Position numbers and translations under genes: made by a program | Assembly (NCBI RefSeq): GCF_002811945.1 | Contig: NZ_NPDX01000001.1 | Span: forward strand, 186,001-250,000 | Length of the DNA stretch: 64,000 nt | Direction of reading: 5' to 3' | Origin: Leptospira harrisiae | GTDB taxonomy: Bacteria; Spirochaetota; Leptospiria; Leptospirales; Leptospiraceae | Shown: positions 30,021-39,547 of the stretch, piece after piece | Numbering within the stretch: position 1 is the first letter of the stretch | Layout of the letters: each line of letters begins with the position of its first letter | Notes under the pieces: generated by a model | The model's database searches: none | Told to the model about the DNA's origin: nothing | The model's input: the letters and a program-made list of their open reading frames with translations, nothing else

Positions 30021-31241
30021 TTAATTAGAAATCGAAATTGAATCAATCGCCTTTTTGATCAAACCCAAGGCTTCGTTCATTTCTTCTTTTTGGATCACAA
30101 GAGGTGGCGCAAATCGAACTGTGTTTTTATGAGTCTCTTTTGCTAAAATTCCAAGTTTCATTAGTTCGATACAAAGTTGTTTGGCATCTACTTGAATTTG
30201 GAATTGGATAGCATTCAAAAGACCCTTCCCTCTAACTGATTGGATGAGTGGATGTTTCCAAGAGATAATTGTATCACGAAACATTGATCCCATTTTTTGG
30301 GCATTCTCTGGCATTTTCTCTTCAATGATTGTTTTGACGGAAGCCATTGCCACTTCGCATGCAAGGGGATTTCCTCCAAATGTAGAGCCATGTTCTCCAG
30401 GTTTTAAAAGTAATAATATCTCACTGGCACCTAACACGCAGGATATTGGCATCATTCCACCAGACAGTGCCTTACCTAAAAGTAACACATCAGGTTTTAC
30501 GTTAGAATAATCAGAACAAACTAGTTCTCCTGTTCTACCCAATCCAGTTTGGATTTCGTCAACGATTAACAAAACATTATGAAGTTTGCAAATTCTACTT
30601 ACTTCATTTAAATAATGTTCGTCGGGAACAATGACACCTGCTTCCCCTTGGATGGCTTCCACCATAAATGCAGCCACATTTGGATCTGATACTGCTTTCT
30701 CTAAAGTTTCTAAGTCATTATAAGGAATGATTTCGTATCCAGGCAAAAATGGTCCGAATTCATTTTTACTTTTTGGATCAGTAGATGAGGAAATGGCGGC
30801 GATGGTCCTTCCCCAAAAGTTTCCTTCACAAAAAATGATTTTTGCTTTGTCTTGCGGAATTTTTTTCTTTTGGTATCCCCATTTCCGTGCCAATTTGATT
30901 GCTGTTTCTCCAGCTTCAACCCCAGTATTCATTGGTAATACACGATCATATCCAAAAGTAGATGTCATAAACTCTGTAAAGAGTGGAAGTTTGTCGTTAT
31001 AAAAAGCTCTAGAGGTAAGAGTAAGAACTGCAGATTGTTTTTGAAACACTTCCACAATCTTTGGATGGCAATGTCCTTGGTTTACTGCACTATAAGCAGA
31101 GAGGAAATCAAAATATTTTTTTCCTTCTATATCCCAAAGATAAATTCCTTCGCCTTTGGTTAAAACAACTGGTAAAGGAGAATAGTTGAAGGCTCCAAAC
31201 TTAGATTCTTTTTCGATAAATAAATCTGTTAATTTACCCAT
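30021..31241 (-). CDS. rocD: Ornithine--oxo-acid aminotransferase
   Basis: A 406-residue PLP enzyme that converts ornithine and 2-oxoglutarate to glutamate 5-semialdehyde and glutamate. The N terminus ('[18 protein letters not shown]') is characteristic of ornithine aminotransferases, and the class III aminotransferase motifs are complete: [20 protein letters not shown] and the PLP lysine Lys257 in [11 protein letters not shown]. It is divergent from proline dehydrogenase and P5C dehydrogenase genes, which use the same intermediate, so ornithine and proline would both feed into glutamate. Confidence 0.93.
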   Translation of the reverse strand: MGKLTDLFIEKESKFGAFNYSPLPVVLTKGEGIYLWDIEGKKYFDFLSAYSAVNQGHCHPKIVEVFQKQSAVLTLTSRAFYNDKLPLFTEFMTSTFGYDRVLPMNTGVEAGETAIKLARKWGYQKKKIPQDKAKIIFCEGNFWGRTIAAISSSTDPKSKNEFGPFLPGYEIIPYNDLETLEKAVSDPNVAAFMVEAIQGEAGVIVPDEHYLNEVSRICKLHNVLLIVDEIQTGLGRTGELVCSDYSNVKPDVLLLGKALSGGMMPISCVLGASEILLLLKPGEHGSTFGGNPLACEVAMASVKTIIEEKMPENAQKMGSMFRDTIISWKHPLIQSVRGKGLLNAIQFQIQVDAKQLCIELMKLGILAKETHKNTVRFAPPLVIQKEEMNEALGLIKKAIDSISISN

Positions 31242-31347
31242 TTGGAAATAAAAACATCTAAGATATTGTTTACAACTCCTTTCATATTTAGTAATCTAAT
31301 TTCTCGAAAGAATTTAAAGTTTTAATTCAAAGATTAGTTGTTACATT

Positions 31348-32667
31348 ATGTTTACAAAACAATTGCAAGACGAAGATGAGGAAATTCTTAAAATTGCAAA
31401 AAATTTAAATGTATCATCTGGTTCTTTGTTCCAACGTTTTTTATTTTTTATCACATCCGTTATCATTCACTTCGGGTTTCGTTATCCAAAACTCAAATTG
31501 CAAACCTTCAAATTCATAGATGTTCTGCCTTCGCTTGAAACAAAAAACATTTATTCGTATTTAAAAATTTATATCTTTGATGAAGATACAGAAATACCAA
31601 TTTTCCTAAAAACTTTCATTCATACTTTTATCAATTTATTTTATTTAAATTCCTTTGTTTCTTATATTTTACTAATAGTGGTGCAATTTTTTGCAAAACG
31701 ATTCATTCTTTGTGATTCTCCATATGATTTAAATAAAAAAAATAACCTAACAAGGCCAAAAACATATGATATCTTGGGTGAGGTGGCTTTATCTCCAAAG
31801 GAAGCAAACGAATATAGAAAACAATATATGGAACTAATTGAATGTTTGCCTGAAGTAATTCATAACATCGATCCAAAATTAAGAACCAATATTTCTATTA
31901 AATGTTCTGGAATTGAAACCAGATTATTTCCTGAAGCTGAAGAAACGAGTACCAACTATTTGAAAGAGGCACTTCGACCAATTCTTCGTTTGGCAATGGA
32001 AAAAGGTATTGGAATCAATATTGATATGGAACAATATGATTTAAAATCAACAATCACTCGTGCAACTAAGGAATTATTTTTAGAAGAAGAATTCAAACTA
32101 TATCCGCATTTTGGCATTGTTGTCCAATCTTACCTAAAGTCTTCGAAAGAAGAGTTAATTGAATGGAAAGAGTTTGCAAGAATCAGGAAAGTTCCAATTA
32201 CCATCCGACTAGTAAAGGGCGCTTATTTAGAATATGAACGTATCAAATCAGAAGAACGTGGATGGAAAACACCTGTGTTTGATACAAAACAAGAAACAGA
32301 TATAAAATTCGAAGAAAATGTTTTATTCCTTATGGATTCATATCCTTATTTGAGATCTGCTTTCGGCACACATAACCTTCGTTCCCTTTCCTATGTTCTG
32401 TATCATGCTCAAAATAAATCTATTACCGATTTTGAAATTCAAATGTTGTATGGAATGGCCGGTAAATATAAATTTAGATTAGAATCTCTTGGTTATACCG
32501 TAAGAGAGTATTCTCCCATAGGTTCTTTGTTACCTGGAATGGCATATTTAATCAGGAGATTGTTAGAGAATACTTCTAACCAAGGTTTTTTGTATCAATT
32601 GAGTCAGGGAAAACGTTTAGATTCTTTAGTCAAAAATCCAAAAAAGGAAACTCAATATGGAATTTAA
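31348..32667 (+). CDS. Proline dehydrogenase
   Basis: A 439-residue FAD enzyme that oxidises proline to pyrroline-5-carboxylate. The barrel motifs are present: 'L-S-P-K-E-A-N-E-Y', 'R-L-V-K-G-A-Y-L-E-Y-E', 'F-G-T-H-N-L-R-S-L' and a late 'V-R-E-Y-S-P-I-G-S-L-L-P-G-M-A-Y-L-I-R-R-L-L-E-N' (the substrate-binding R-R motif of PutA/PRODH). About 110 extra N-terminal residues include hydrophobic stretches and may aid membrane contact, as electrons go to quinone. It overlaps the next gene by 11 bases, so the pair is a split form of PutA. Confidence 0.92.
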   Translation: MFTKQLQDEDEEILKIAKNLNVSSGSLFQRFLFFITSVIIHFGFRYPKLKLQTFKFIDVLPSLETKNIYSYLKIYIFDEDTEIPIFLKTFIHTFINLFYLNSFVSYILLIVVQFFAKRFILCDSPYDLNKKNNLTRPKTYDILGEVALSPKEANEYRKQYMELIECLPEVIHNIDPKLRTNISIKCSGIETRLFPEAEETSTNYLKEALRPILRLAMEKGIGINIDMEQYDLKSTITRATKELFLEEEFKLYPHFGIVVQSYLKSSKEELIEWKEFARIRKVPITIRLVKGAYLEYERIKSEERGWKTPVFDTKQETDIKFEENVLFLMDSYPYLRSAFGTHNLRSLSYVLYHAQNKSITDFEIQMLYGMAGKYKFRLESLGYTVREYSPIGSLLPGMAYLIRRLLENTSNQGFLYQLSQGKRLDSLVKNPKKETQYGI

Positions 32668-34219
32668 GAACGAACCCATTCGAGATTTTTCATTAGAAAA
32701 AGAAAGATCTGCGATTCGATCTGCTTTAGATTCTATTCCCAAATCACTTCCTTTCAAAATTCCAATTTCAATCGGAACAAAAGAAAAGTATTCAGAAAAA
32801 CGTATCTATCATAAAAATCCCTGGAACCCTGAATTATTGGTAACCGAAGTTTCTTTGTCCAATGCAAATGATCTAGAGGAAGCAATTCAAATTTCAAAAA
32901 AAAATTGGCGCCACTGGAAAGAACAACCACAAGAAGTACGCTCTCATTTGTTAATGAAAGTGGCAGAGAATTTAATTTCAAAAAAAGATTTAATTATTTC
33001 CGTTTGTATCTGGGAGACAGGGAAACACATCACTGAAGCAGAACTTGAATTTGCAGAAGCTGTTGATTTTTGTCGTTATTATGCAATGACTGCTTTAGAA
33101 AAATTGTCTCCCAAAAAGACTATTTTGTTAGGCGAAGACAATCTATATTATTACCAACCAAAGGGGATTGTGGGATGTATATCGCCTTGGAATTTTCCAA
33201 TGGCCATCTATACAGGAATGTGTGTTGGTCCACTGGTTGTTGGTAATATTGTTTTATCAAAACCAGCAGAAGAAACTACTGCCACAGCTTATGAGATTGC
33301 AAAATGTTTTTGGGAAGTTGGAGTTCCCAAAGAAGTATTTCATTTTTTACCGGGACTTGGTTCCGAAATAGGAGAGGCCATTGTCAATCATCCAGAAGTT
33401 TCCGTCATTAATTTTACTGGTTCAAGGGATGTGGGTCTATCCATTCTTCGTTCAGCATCGGTAGTTTTACCAAAACAATCATTGATTAAAAAAGTAATCT
33501 GTGAGTTAGGTGGAAAAAATGCAATGATTGTGGATGCAGATTCTGATTTAGATGTTGCCATTCAATCTATTTTAACTTCTGCTTTTGGGTTCCAAGGACA
33601 AAAGTGTAGTGCTTTATCTAGATTGTTTGTTCACGAAAATTGTTATCAAAAACTAAAAGAACGTTTAGTAGATGCGATGGAAGGTTTACTTGTTGGCACT
33701 CCTTTGGATTTTTCGAATCGAATTGGACCTGTGATCCACAAAGAAAGTTTTTTACGACTCTCTCAAATTCAAAAAGAGAACGAATCTTTTTTAGTTGGTA
33801 AAACTTCTTGGGTGCCCGATGAAGGATTTTATATTGCACCGAGTCTTTATGAGCCCCCAAGTGAATCCAGTATGTGGAGTTCTGAAATTTTTGGTCCATT
33901 GTTGGCGATGCAAAAGATATCTAGTTTTTCCGAAGGAATTCAATTGGTCAATGATTCCGATTATGCGCTTACTTGTGGAGTGGTCTCCCGAAATCCTAAA
34001 CATGTGTTAGATGCAAAATCAAAAATCGATGCCGGAAACCTATATATCAATCGTGGAATGACCGGGGCTATTGTAAACAGACATCCGTTTGGTGGAGGTA
34101 AACTTTCTGGGACTGGTGCCAAAGCAGGAGGCCCCGATTATTTATATCTTTTTGTAGAAGGGAAAACTTTTACAGAAAATACGATGCGTCAAGGATTTTC
34201 AAGAGATACAATTCAATAA
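32657..34219 (+). CDS. L-glutamate gamma-semialdehyde (P5C) dehydrogenase
   Basis: A 520-residue NAD-dependent aldehyde dehydrogenase that turns glutamate 5-semialdehyde into glutamate. Catalytic residues are intact: Glu283 in CELGGKNA and Cys317 in GFQGQKCSA; the Rossmann motif 'N-F-T-G-S-R-D-V-G' is typical of P5C dehydrogenases, as is the C-terminal 'F-G-G-G-K-L-S-G-T-G-A-K-A-G-G-P-D-Y-L' segment. ATG 32657 overlaps the end of proline dehydrogenase and has AAAGGAAAC upstream, implying translational coupling and possibly direct channelling of the intermediate. Confidence 0.93.
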   Translation: MEFKNEPIRDFSLEKERSAIRSALDSIPKSLPFKIPISIGTKEKYSEKRIYHKNPWNPELLVTEVSLSNANDLEEAIQISKKNWRHWKEQPQEVRSHLLMKVAENLISKKDLIISVCIWETGKHITEAELEFAEAVDFCRYYAMTALEKLSPKKTILLGEDNLYYYQPKGIVGCISPWNFPMAIYTGMCVGPLVVGNIVLSKPAEETTATAYEIAKCFWEVGVPKEVFHFLPGLGSEIGEAIVNHPEVSVINFTGSRDVGLSILRSASVVLPKQSLIKKVICELGGKNAMIVDADSDLDVAIQSILTSAFGFQGQKCSALSRLFVHENCYQKLKERLVDAMEGLLVGTPLDFSNRIGPVIHKESFLRLSQIQKENESFLVGKTSWVPDEGFYIAPSLYEPPSESSMWSSEIFGPLLAMQKISSFSEGIQLVNDSDYALTCGVVSRNPKHVLDAKSKIDAGNLYINRGMTGAIVNRHPFGGGKLSGTGAKAGGPDYLYLFVEGKTFTENTMRQGFSRDTIQ

Positions 34220-34252
34220 ACAATTTTAACGAATTGTCCTTGAGGTTTTATT

Positions 34253-34618
34253 TTACGAATTTCGTAAAATTTTCTCCATTGCCTTTCCTTTTGCTAATTC
34301 ATCGACAAGTTTGTCTAGATATCTAACTTTTTGAGTTAATGGGTTTTGAATTTCTTCCACTCGGTATCCACAAATCATACCTGTAATCAGTTGGGCATTT
34401 TTATTTAGTTTTGCTCTTTCAAAGAAGGTTTGAAAGTTTACCTTCGCATCGATTAATTCTTTTATTTTTTTCGTATCAAATGAAGTTAACCATTCAATCA
34501 CCAAATCCAATTCCTCTTTGGTTCTTCCTTTTTTTTCTATCTTACTCAGATAAAGAGGATAAACTGAAGCAAATGTCATTTGCGCCATTTTTTCGTTATG
34601 TTTGTCTGTTGGTTCCAT
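34253..34618 (-). CDS. DUF2200 family protein
   Basis: A 121-residue soluble protein that fits the DUF2200 family: 'M-A-Q-M-T-F-A-S-V-Y-P-L-Y-L-S-K-I-E-K-K-G-R-T-K-E-E-L' near the N terminus and 'G-M-I-C-G-Y-R-V-E-E-I-x-N-P-L-x-Q-K-V-R-Y-L-D-K-L-V-D-E-L-A-K-G-K' at the end. Function unknown; members often have a mainly helical fold. Converges with the P5C dehydrogenase gene across 33 bases. Confidence 0.88.
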   Translation of the reverse strand: MEPTDKHNEKMAQMTFASVYPLYLSKIEKKGRTKEELDLVIEWLTSFDTKKIKELIDAKVNFQTFFERAKLNKNAQLITGMICGYRVEEIQNPLTQKVRYLDKLVDELAKGKAMEKILRNS

Positions 34619-34808
34619 GGTTTACGAAATAAAAATCAACCCTGAATCAATTATATTTTATAGCAAGAATTATTTGACCTTACAAATTTAATCTTTCTTA
34701 TTAAGATTTGTATAAATCCTAATATAGGAATACTAAAGTTATTTTTTCAATAAAGTTTTTTATAAAAAAAAGATAGCACTTGTTTGGTTATATTGAAATA
34801 TAGGAACA

Positions 34809-36086
34809 ATGAAAGCAATGTTTGGAATATTGTTGATACTTCTTACATGTAAACCTTCTAATTTGGAAAATTCATGCGATTCAATTTCTGATTCCTATCT
34901 TGAAACATTAATTGTCAAAGTAGGGAGAGGTGATCATTCTGCTCACTGTGGAATAAGAATAACAACGAATATTTGTGATCTAGATTTTCCTTCAGTAATA
35001 CAAACTAAAAATTCGCAAAATTTTTTGAATGAAATAAATTTTCAGTCACAACAAGGTTCGTCTGGAAGTCCTACTTACGATTCTACTTCCATTGCAGTTC
35101 CAACTGGTTCTTTTCGATGGTTAGGTGCTGTATTTGCACCGAATGGAAAAATATACGGCATTCCTTATCAAGCAACAACAGTTCTTATCATTGATCCAGC
35201 TACGAATACAGCTGATACCACATCTATCGTTGGGTTAACTGGATCCAATAAATGGAATGGCGGTGTACTCGCACCGAATGGAAAAATATACGGCATTCCT
35301 TTTGCGAGTCCCAATGTCTTAATCATTGATCCTGTTACGAACACAGCAAATACAACAGCAATCACGGGTTTAGGAGCGGGAACTAGTAAATGGAATGGCG
35401 GTGTACTCGCACCGAATGGCAAAATTTACGGGATACCTTCTGAAAGCGACAGTGTTCTAATCATTGATCCTGTAACTGATACAGCAAGTACGACAACCAT
35501 CACAGGTTTAGGAGTGGCAACAAGTAAATGGTCCTCAGGTGTATTGGCGCCAAATGGAAAAATCTATGGAATTCCATATAATCTGTCAGATAGTGTTCTT
35601 ATCATAGACCCGATTACGAATACTGCTAACACTACTACAATTACAGGGCTTAGTGGGTCATTTAGGTGGTCTTCTGGAGTATTGGGACCAAATGGCAAAA
35701 TATACGGAATACCATATAATGCGACAAATGTTCTCATCATTGACCCAATGAATGATACCGCCGATACTACAACATTTTCAGGTATTTCAGGTACTAATCC
35801 AAAATGGATTGGTGGAGTTTTAGCACCAAATGGAAAAATCTACGGAATTCCAGCGTCAAGCGAAGAAATTCTCATCCTTGATCCAATGAATCAAACAGCT
35901 GACATTACGTCACTTACAGGCTTAGTTGGTACTAATAAATGGAACGGTGGAACACTGGCACCCAATGGAAAAATTTATGGAATTCCTTTCTCTACTACAA
36001 CTAACTCAGTATTGGTGATAGATCCGAAATCGAATGGATCCTTTTGTTCATCACTTTTGGAATCTTCATATTTGAATAAATTTTAA
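34809..36086 (+). CDS. Seven-repeat beta-propeller lipoprotein
   Basis: A 425-residue protein with a lipoprotein signal ending LILLTC. After about 90 residues it holds seven repeats of 40-50 residues built on 'W-x-G-G-V-L-A-P-N-G-K-I-Y-G-I-P' followed by 'V-L-I-I-D-P-x-T-N-T-A-x-T-T-x-I-T-G-L'. Seven such blades fit a closed beta-propeller. Repeats 1-3 are nearly identical at the DNA level (for example GCACCGAATGGAAAAATATA at two places), which points to recent internal duplication. Probably exposed at the cell surface; the ligand is unknown. The N-terminal part has paired cysteines (C-D, C-G, C-D). Confidence 0.8.
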   Translation: MKAMFGILLILLTCKPSNLENSCDSISDSYLETLIVKVGRGDHSAHCGIRITTNICDLDFPSVIQTKNSQNFLNEINFQSQQGSSGSPTYDSTSIAVPTGSFRWLGAVFAPNGKIYGIPYQATTVLIIDPATNTADTTSIVGLTGSNKWNGGVLAPNGKIYGIPFASPNVLIIDPVTNTANTTAITGLGAGTSKWNGGVLAPNGKIYGIPSESDSVLIIDPVTDTASTTTITGLGVATSKWSSGVLAPNGKIYGIPYNLSDSVLIIDPITNTANTTTITGLSGSFRWSSGVLGPNGKIYGIPYNATNVLIIDPMNDTADTTTFSGISGTNPKWIGGVLAPNGKIYGIPASSEEILILDPMNQTADITSLTGLVGTNKWNGGTLAPNGKIYGIPFSTTTNSVLVIDPKSNGSFCSSLLESSYLNKF

Positions 36087-36129
36087 CTGAAAAACTTATT
36101 CAAATGAAATTTGATTAAATTTTTCAGTT
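36085..36129. terminator. Hairpin between convergent genes
   Basis: Arms AACTGAAAAA (36085-36094) and TTTTTCAGTT (36120-36129) flank a 25-base AT-rich loop between the propeller lipoprotein and the minus-strand reductase. It overlaps both stop codons and ends in T runs on both strands, so it can end transcripts from either side; the stem is short. Confidence 0.5.
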
Positions 36130-36685
36130 ACCTCTGTTTTTTATAATGAAGTGCGATAGAACCGGAGGGAAAAGTTTTTGAACCTAAAAAGTCTAATCGG
36201 AAAGTCTCTCGTAAACTGACCGTATCAAACAATCGAGGCCCACTTCCTGCGATCACCGGATGGATCACAAATCTATACTCATCAATCAAATGTGTTTCAG
36301 AAAGTTGAGAAGCAAGACTCAAACTTCCAATACAAATGTCCTTTCCTGGTTTTTGTTTTAAATCGTTCACTTCGTCTGCTAATGATTTTTTAGCTACCCT
36401 AGTATTCGGATCTTCCACCTGTTTGACTGTTCTGGAGAAAAGAATCTTTTCAAGCGAAGTAAAGACCTCAGCAAACTCATTGCTGACAGCTGACAAAGAC
36501 TGATTCTTTGCAATGTCTGGCCAAAAAGGAACCATGAGTTGGTATGTGGTTCGACCATAGAGAATTTGATCCGCATTCTTTAAAATGTCGGTAAAGTACT
36601 GATGTATGTTATCGTCGGCAACCATCCCCGTGTGGCCATAGAATCCATCTGTTGTTGCATTGATTGCAAAAATAACCTTTCTCAT
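36128..36685 (-). CDS. Dihydrofolate reductase-family (RibD C-terminal) protein
   Basis: A 185-residue protein of the RibD C-terminal/DHFR fold: '[18 protein letters not shown]' start, '[11 protein letters not shown]', '[12 protein letters not shown]' and the '[17 protein letters not shown]' loop typical of YyaP/YwjB-like reductases. These NADPH-dependent proteins are distinct from folate-pathway DHFR and their substrate is unknown. Confidence 0.88.
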   Translation of the reverse strand: MRKVIFAINATTDGFYGHTGMVADDNIHQYFTDILKNADQILYGRTTYQLMVPFWPDIAKNQSLSAVSNEFAEVFTSLEKILFSRTVKQVEDPNTRVAKKSLADEVNDLKQKPGKDICIGSLSLASQLSETHLIDEYRFVIHPVIAGSGPRLFDTVSLRETFRLDFLGSKTFPSGSIALHYKKQR

Positions 36686-36758
36686 AGTCTTTTTATAAGA
36701 AGTAAGTTTAGTTGTGAAAGTATATTTTGATCGGATATTTTGTAACGTAGAGAAATTT

Positions 36759-37214
36759 TTATAGGATGAGTATTAAAAGAGCCATTGCAATGACCAAACA
36801 AAGTGGATTGTAAATGCGTTTTGTGTAATAGACAAAAATAGGTTTCCATTGTTTCTTGATGAATGGAAAATAAGCAAGAACTCCTCGTAAGAAAAAAATC
36901 AATGATACAATTGCCAAAAGAAGTTTGATTCCAATCATCATTTCGTGATCTAACGAAAGATCAACTCTCAACGACCAGACGATTGGCAACATTGAAAACA
37001 AAAATAAAAAAATGGCTACAAACACACACATAAATGGAGAAGGAAACTGTTCCCCTTTTCCGAAGACTAAATCAATTAACTCTTGTTTGTTTTTTCCGGG
37101 CCAAAGCCCCCCAAAACCCCAGTAGACATGAATCACAGCGAGGGATAAGAGGAGGAATGAAGAGATGATGGCAATTGGGGTCAATCCAATTTGGAAAGCG
37201 TAAATCGAGTTCAT
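36759..37214 (-). CDS. DUF3995 integral membrane protein
   Basis: A 151-residue protein with four predicted transmembrane helices. The first ends in '[15 protein letters not shown]', the hallmark of DUF3995 (a His then W-G-x-G-G-x-W-P). The family has no known function. It is preceded on the same strand by a 5'-truncated hydrolase fragment about 70 bases away, and followed by the reductase gene. Confidence 0.85.
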   Translation of the reverse strand: MNSIYAFQIGLTPIAIISSFLLLSLAVIHVYWGFGGLWPGKNKQELIDLVFGKGEQFPSPFMCVFVAIFLFLFSMLPIVWSLRVDLSLDHEMMIGIKLLLAIVSLIFFLRGVLAYFPFIKKQWKPIFVYYTKRIYNPLCLVIAMALLILIL

Positions 37215-37286
37215 GCAGACAACGATTTTATATTCATTAGTTGGATTTGAAAAGTAATTTTCCTTGTTTCAAAATTATCATCATTA

Positions 37287-37652
37287 TCATTTAAAAAAAG
37301 GAATCATCTCTTGTAAAATGATATTAGTATCAACCATATGGTCTTGGCTTGCGGCTTCATGTAATTCAGAACTACTGATATTTTGACTGATCAAACTTGC
37401 TACTTTTTTGATTCCTTCCGGACTTTTTTCACCATAAACAATCCTTATCGGAATATTTATTTTTGATAATCTCGCGATATTCGGAATGTTTTCTGTAAGA
37501 GTTATATCATAGAGAAGAGTTGGTGCCAATTTGACTGTTCTTTTCCATCCTGGTGTAATTCTCAAAAAGAAAGTAAAAAACCTTGGCATGCCGATCGATA
37601 CAAGAAATTCATCAATTGCTTTTGAGTGTTTTTTTTCATTTAAAAGCGTCAC
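37287..37652 (-). pseudogene. Alpha/beta hydrolase, 3' fragment
   Basis: About 121 codons encode only the C-terminal half of an alpha/beta hydrolase: the cap-like helix region then strand 'I-P-I-R-I-V-Y-G-E-K-S-P-E-G' (where the acid residue normally lies) and 'H-E-A-A-S-Q-D-H-M-V' with the base His. The oxyanion strand and Ser nucleophile are absent. The same frame stays open upstream to about 37755, but that stretch overlaps the start of a TetR fragment on the other strand. A deletion has probably removed the 5' end. It could still be translated from GTG 37652 but would lack catalytic Ser. Confidence 0.65.
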
Positions 37653-37705
37653 TACTTTTAGTTTTGTTTGTTTGTATTCGTTAGATTCATTTTCATTCGA
37701 AACAT

Positions 37706-38206
37706 AGGACGGATCGTATATATAAACTTTTTTCCAATAAAGAATCTTTATTTAGTGAAATAATAATCAATTTAACCAATTCAAAAACTGAAGATTCCTA
37801 TAAAGTATTGCAGGTTCCTGAAGGTGTAAAAGATATACAGAAATATTTAATCGATTATGCCATCGTTGAGGTTTCTACTTTAATGACACCAGAAGTCATC
37901 CAACTTCGAAGACTAGTGATTGGTGAAGCCGAACGTTTCCCTGAACTTGCGGCGCTATTTTTCAAAAAAGGTCCACAAGTTGCGTTTGATAAACTTGCAG
38001 AACTATTTGCAGTTTTTTGTAAGAAAGGTCTACTTCAAATTCAAGATGTTAAAAAAGCAGCAGAAGATTTTAATTGGCTGATTTTATCGAATTTTTTAAA
38101 CAGAGCAATGTTTCTTGGAAATTCTAGTTTACCAAATCAAAAAGAGATTCGTAAACACGCAGTACATAGTGTATCAATATTCCTAAAGTTTTATGGAAAA
38201 AAATGA
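37706..38206 (+). pseudogene. TetR/AcrR regulator lacking its N-terminal end
   Basis: In frame from about 37706 the sequence encodes 'T-D-R-I-Y-K-L-F-S-N-K-E-S-L-F-S-E-I-I', the second half of a TetR helix-turn-helix ('x-x-x-I-Y-x-x-F-x-x-K-E-x-L-F'), followed by a full ligand domain of AefR type to the stop at 38206. The first 30 or so residues, including helix 1 and the start codon, are missing; a stop lies in frame at 37682-37684. A protein could begin at TTG 37808 but would not bind DNA. It lies head to head with a hydrolase fragment that is also missing its 5' end. Confidence 0.7.
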
Positions 38207-38370
38207 TTCATGTTTATTTGATTCCATTCATTGATTTTCATCATTATATTACTGACGGTATCATTTGGAAACCTGCCACAAAGTCCCCAAAACTACTTTT
38301 TGTTAAGAAAGTAGTTTTTACTTACTCCGAAATCCAGTCCCAGGACGACGGTTTGGAAGATTCATTATAA
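38203..38370 (+). pseudogene. Fragment of a His-motif membrane protein gene
   Basis: A 55-codon frame overlapping the TetR stop (ATGA). Residues 9-24 (FIDFHHYITDGIIWK) match the C-terminal motif FHHYITDAIIWK of the membrane protein at 39548-40609, and the DNA match (38238-38276 against 40525-40572) is close. The rest of that gene is missing and the remaining codons run through a hairpin at 38289-38318. Most likely the debris of a paralogous gene. Confidence 0.65.
38289..38318 (+). terminator. Terminator hairpin after the TetR fragment
   Basis: 11-bp arms AAAACTACTTT (38289-38299) and complement (38308-38318) with an 8-base loop; the right arm ends in a T run (GTTTTTACTT). Fits an intrinsic terminator reading rightward. 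Confidence 0.6.
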
Positions 38371-38419
38371 TATAGTAACTTGTTTTAACTGAAAATAAAT
38401 CAAAGGTTGCTTAAGATAT

Positions 38420-39121
38420 ATGATCCAAAAAGTATTTCGTTATACCGGAATTTTTTTATTTCTTTCGAGTGTGTTTCAATGTAATCCGGAACAATCAAAC
38501 AATTCAAATATTTTTGATTCCTTACTTACAAGTGTTAGTTTGATACAATCACAAAATAGTTTCAATAGTACCGGATTGGTTTCAACAAGAGAAATCAACA
38601 TAGGGCTATCTCCGATCAATCTGTCAAATGATACGATTACATCTGACGGCCACAATTCCATTCGTCTGATTGGAGATGGGTCCATAGAAGGAGGTGGATT
38701 GTTGGTTTTTGTGAGAGAACAGTTGATTGAAGGTGAGACTCTTGTGGTAAACGGTCAAGTCCCCAAGGCACCTGTTTCTATAGAAAATGGTATCCCTAAA
38801 TTTCATACGATTTCGGGCAAAAAATACGAAGCCATTCTGGACTTCTACATAGATGGTGCTAATAACACTGAAATCGATGGTTCATCCATTTTTTTACCTT
38901 TTACAGCTACTGGAAACGATCAAATCGAATTTTTCGTTTCAGGAACTGGGGGAGTCGGATTGTTCGTCAACGGAAGATCCCTTGTTACCGAGATTTTTTT
39001 CGCACCTGTTGGCCAGAATCTTGGTTGGAACAATCCACAAGAAAGAGAGTTCGCAAGGAAATCGAATTATGCAAGTTATGGTGGTAATCATTATGTAGTT
39101 GAATATTTATATAATCCATAA
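38420..39121 (+). CDS. Leptospira-type hypothetical lipoprotein
   Basis: A 233-residue protein with a lipoprotein signal ending SSVFQC. The mature part is rich in beta strands, Asn and Ser, with a 'G-T-G-G-V-G-L-F-V-N-G' stretch near residue 175, and ends 'H-Y-V-V-E-Y-L-Y-N-P'. It has no transmembrane helix after the signal. I do not recognise the family. It sits in a region rich in lipoproteins and gene debris. Confidence 0.65.
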   Translation: MIQKVFRYTGIFLFLSSVFQCNPEQSNNSNIFDSLLTSVSLIQSQNSFNSTGLVSTREINIGLSPINLSNDTITSDGHNSIRLIGDGSIEGGGLLVFVREQLIEGETLVVNGQVPKAPVSIENGIPKFHTISGKKYEAILDFYIDGANNTEIDGSSIFLPFTATGNDQIEFFVSGTGGVGLFVNGRSLVTEIFFAPVGQNLGWNNPQEREFARKSNYASYGGNHYVVEYLYNP

Positions 39122-39283
39122 ATATTTTTATCACATAAAATGGAACCGATGAATTTTATGAGTAGAATACTTCGATCCATGAACTATTTATGAAATAGAA
39201 ATAGTGATTGTTTTAAAGTAAATAATATAGTAATTTTTCTGAAAACACGAAACACGAATGTCTTTCAATAAGGAGAGCCAATC

Positions 39284-39535
39284 ATGAAAAAAATCTTAAT
39301 GACTATAATATTCACTACTGCTTTCGCACTAGTTACTTTTAGTGTATATACTGCTGTACCGGCAGATATGGCAAAAGAAGTTTACATTCCTTTTGATCCA
39401 AACAAAAAGAAGGCGGGAGAGGAGTGTAAATCGTCCGACGAATGCCAAAAGCACCATGAGTGTACAAATAATGGTGAAAAAAATGTTTGCACGGCTCCAC
39501 CTCCACCAAAGTTACCACCGGGAGCTGTGACTTAA
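39284..39535 (+). CDS. Small secreted Cys-rich protein
   Basis: An 83-residue protein with a signal peptide (hydrophobic residues 4-25) and a compact cysteine motif C-x5-C-x5-C-x7-C (GEECKSSDECQKHHECTNNG then NVC), ending in a Pro-rich tail (PPPPKLPPG). The spacing resembles short disulphide modules of the Dickkopf N-terminal type. A strong ribosome site (AAGGAGAG) precedes ATG 39284. The next gene starts 12 bases after the stop, so the two are probably one operon. Confidence 0.7.
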   Translation: MKKILMTIIFTTAFALVTFSVYTAVPADMAKEVYIPFDPNKKKAGEECKSSDECQKHHECTNNGEKNVCTAPPPPKLPPGAVT

Positions 39536-39547
39536 CATTAGGAGAAA

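Noticed and set aside
34241..34270. Palindrome-like ATTTTACGAATTTCGTAAAAT between two convergent genes, as an operator
   Set aside because: It overlaps the end of the DUF2200 coding region and is AT-rich; at most a weak terminator.
38420..39121. Part of the deletion scar before it
   Set aside because: It has a complete lipoprotein signal, normal length and stop, and a terminator separates it from the TetR fragment.
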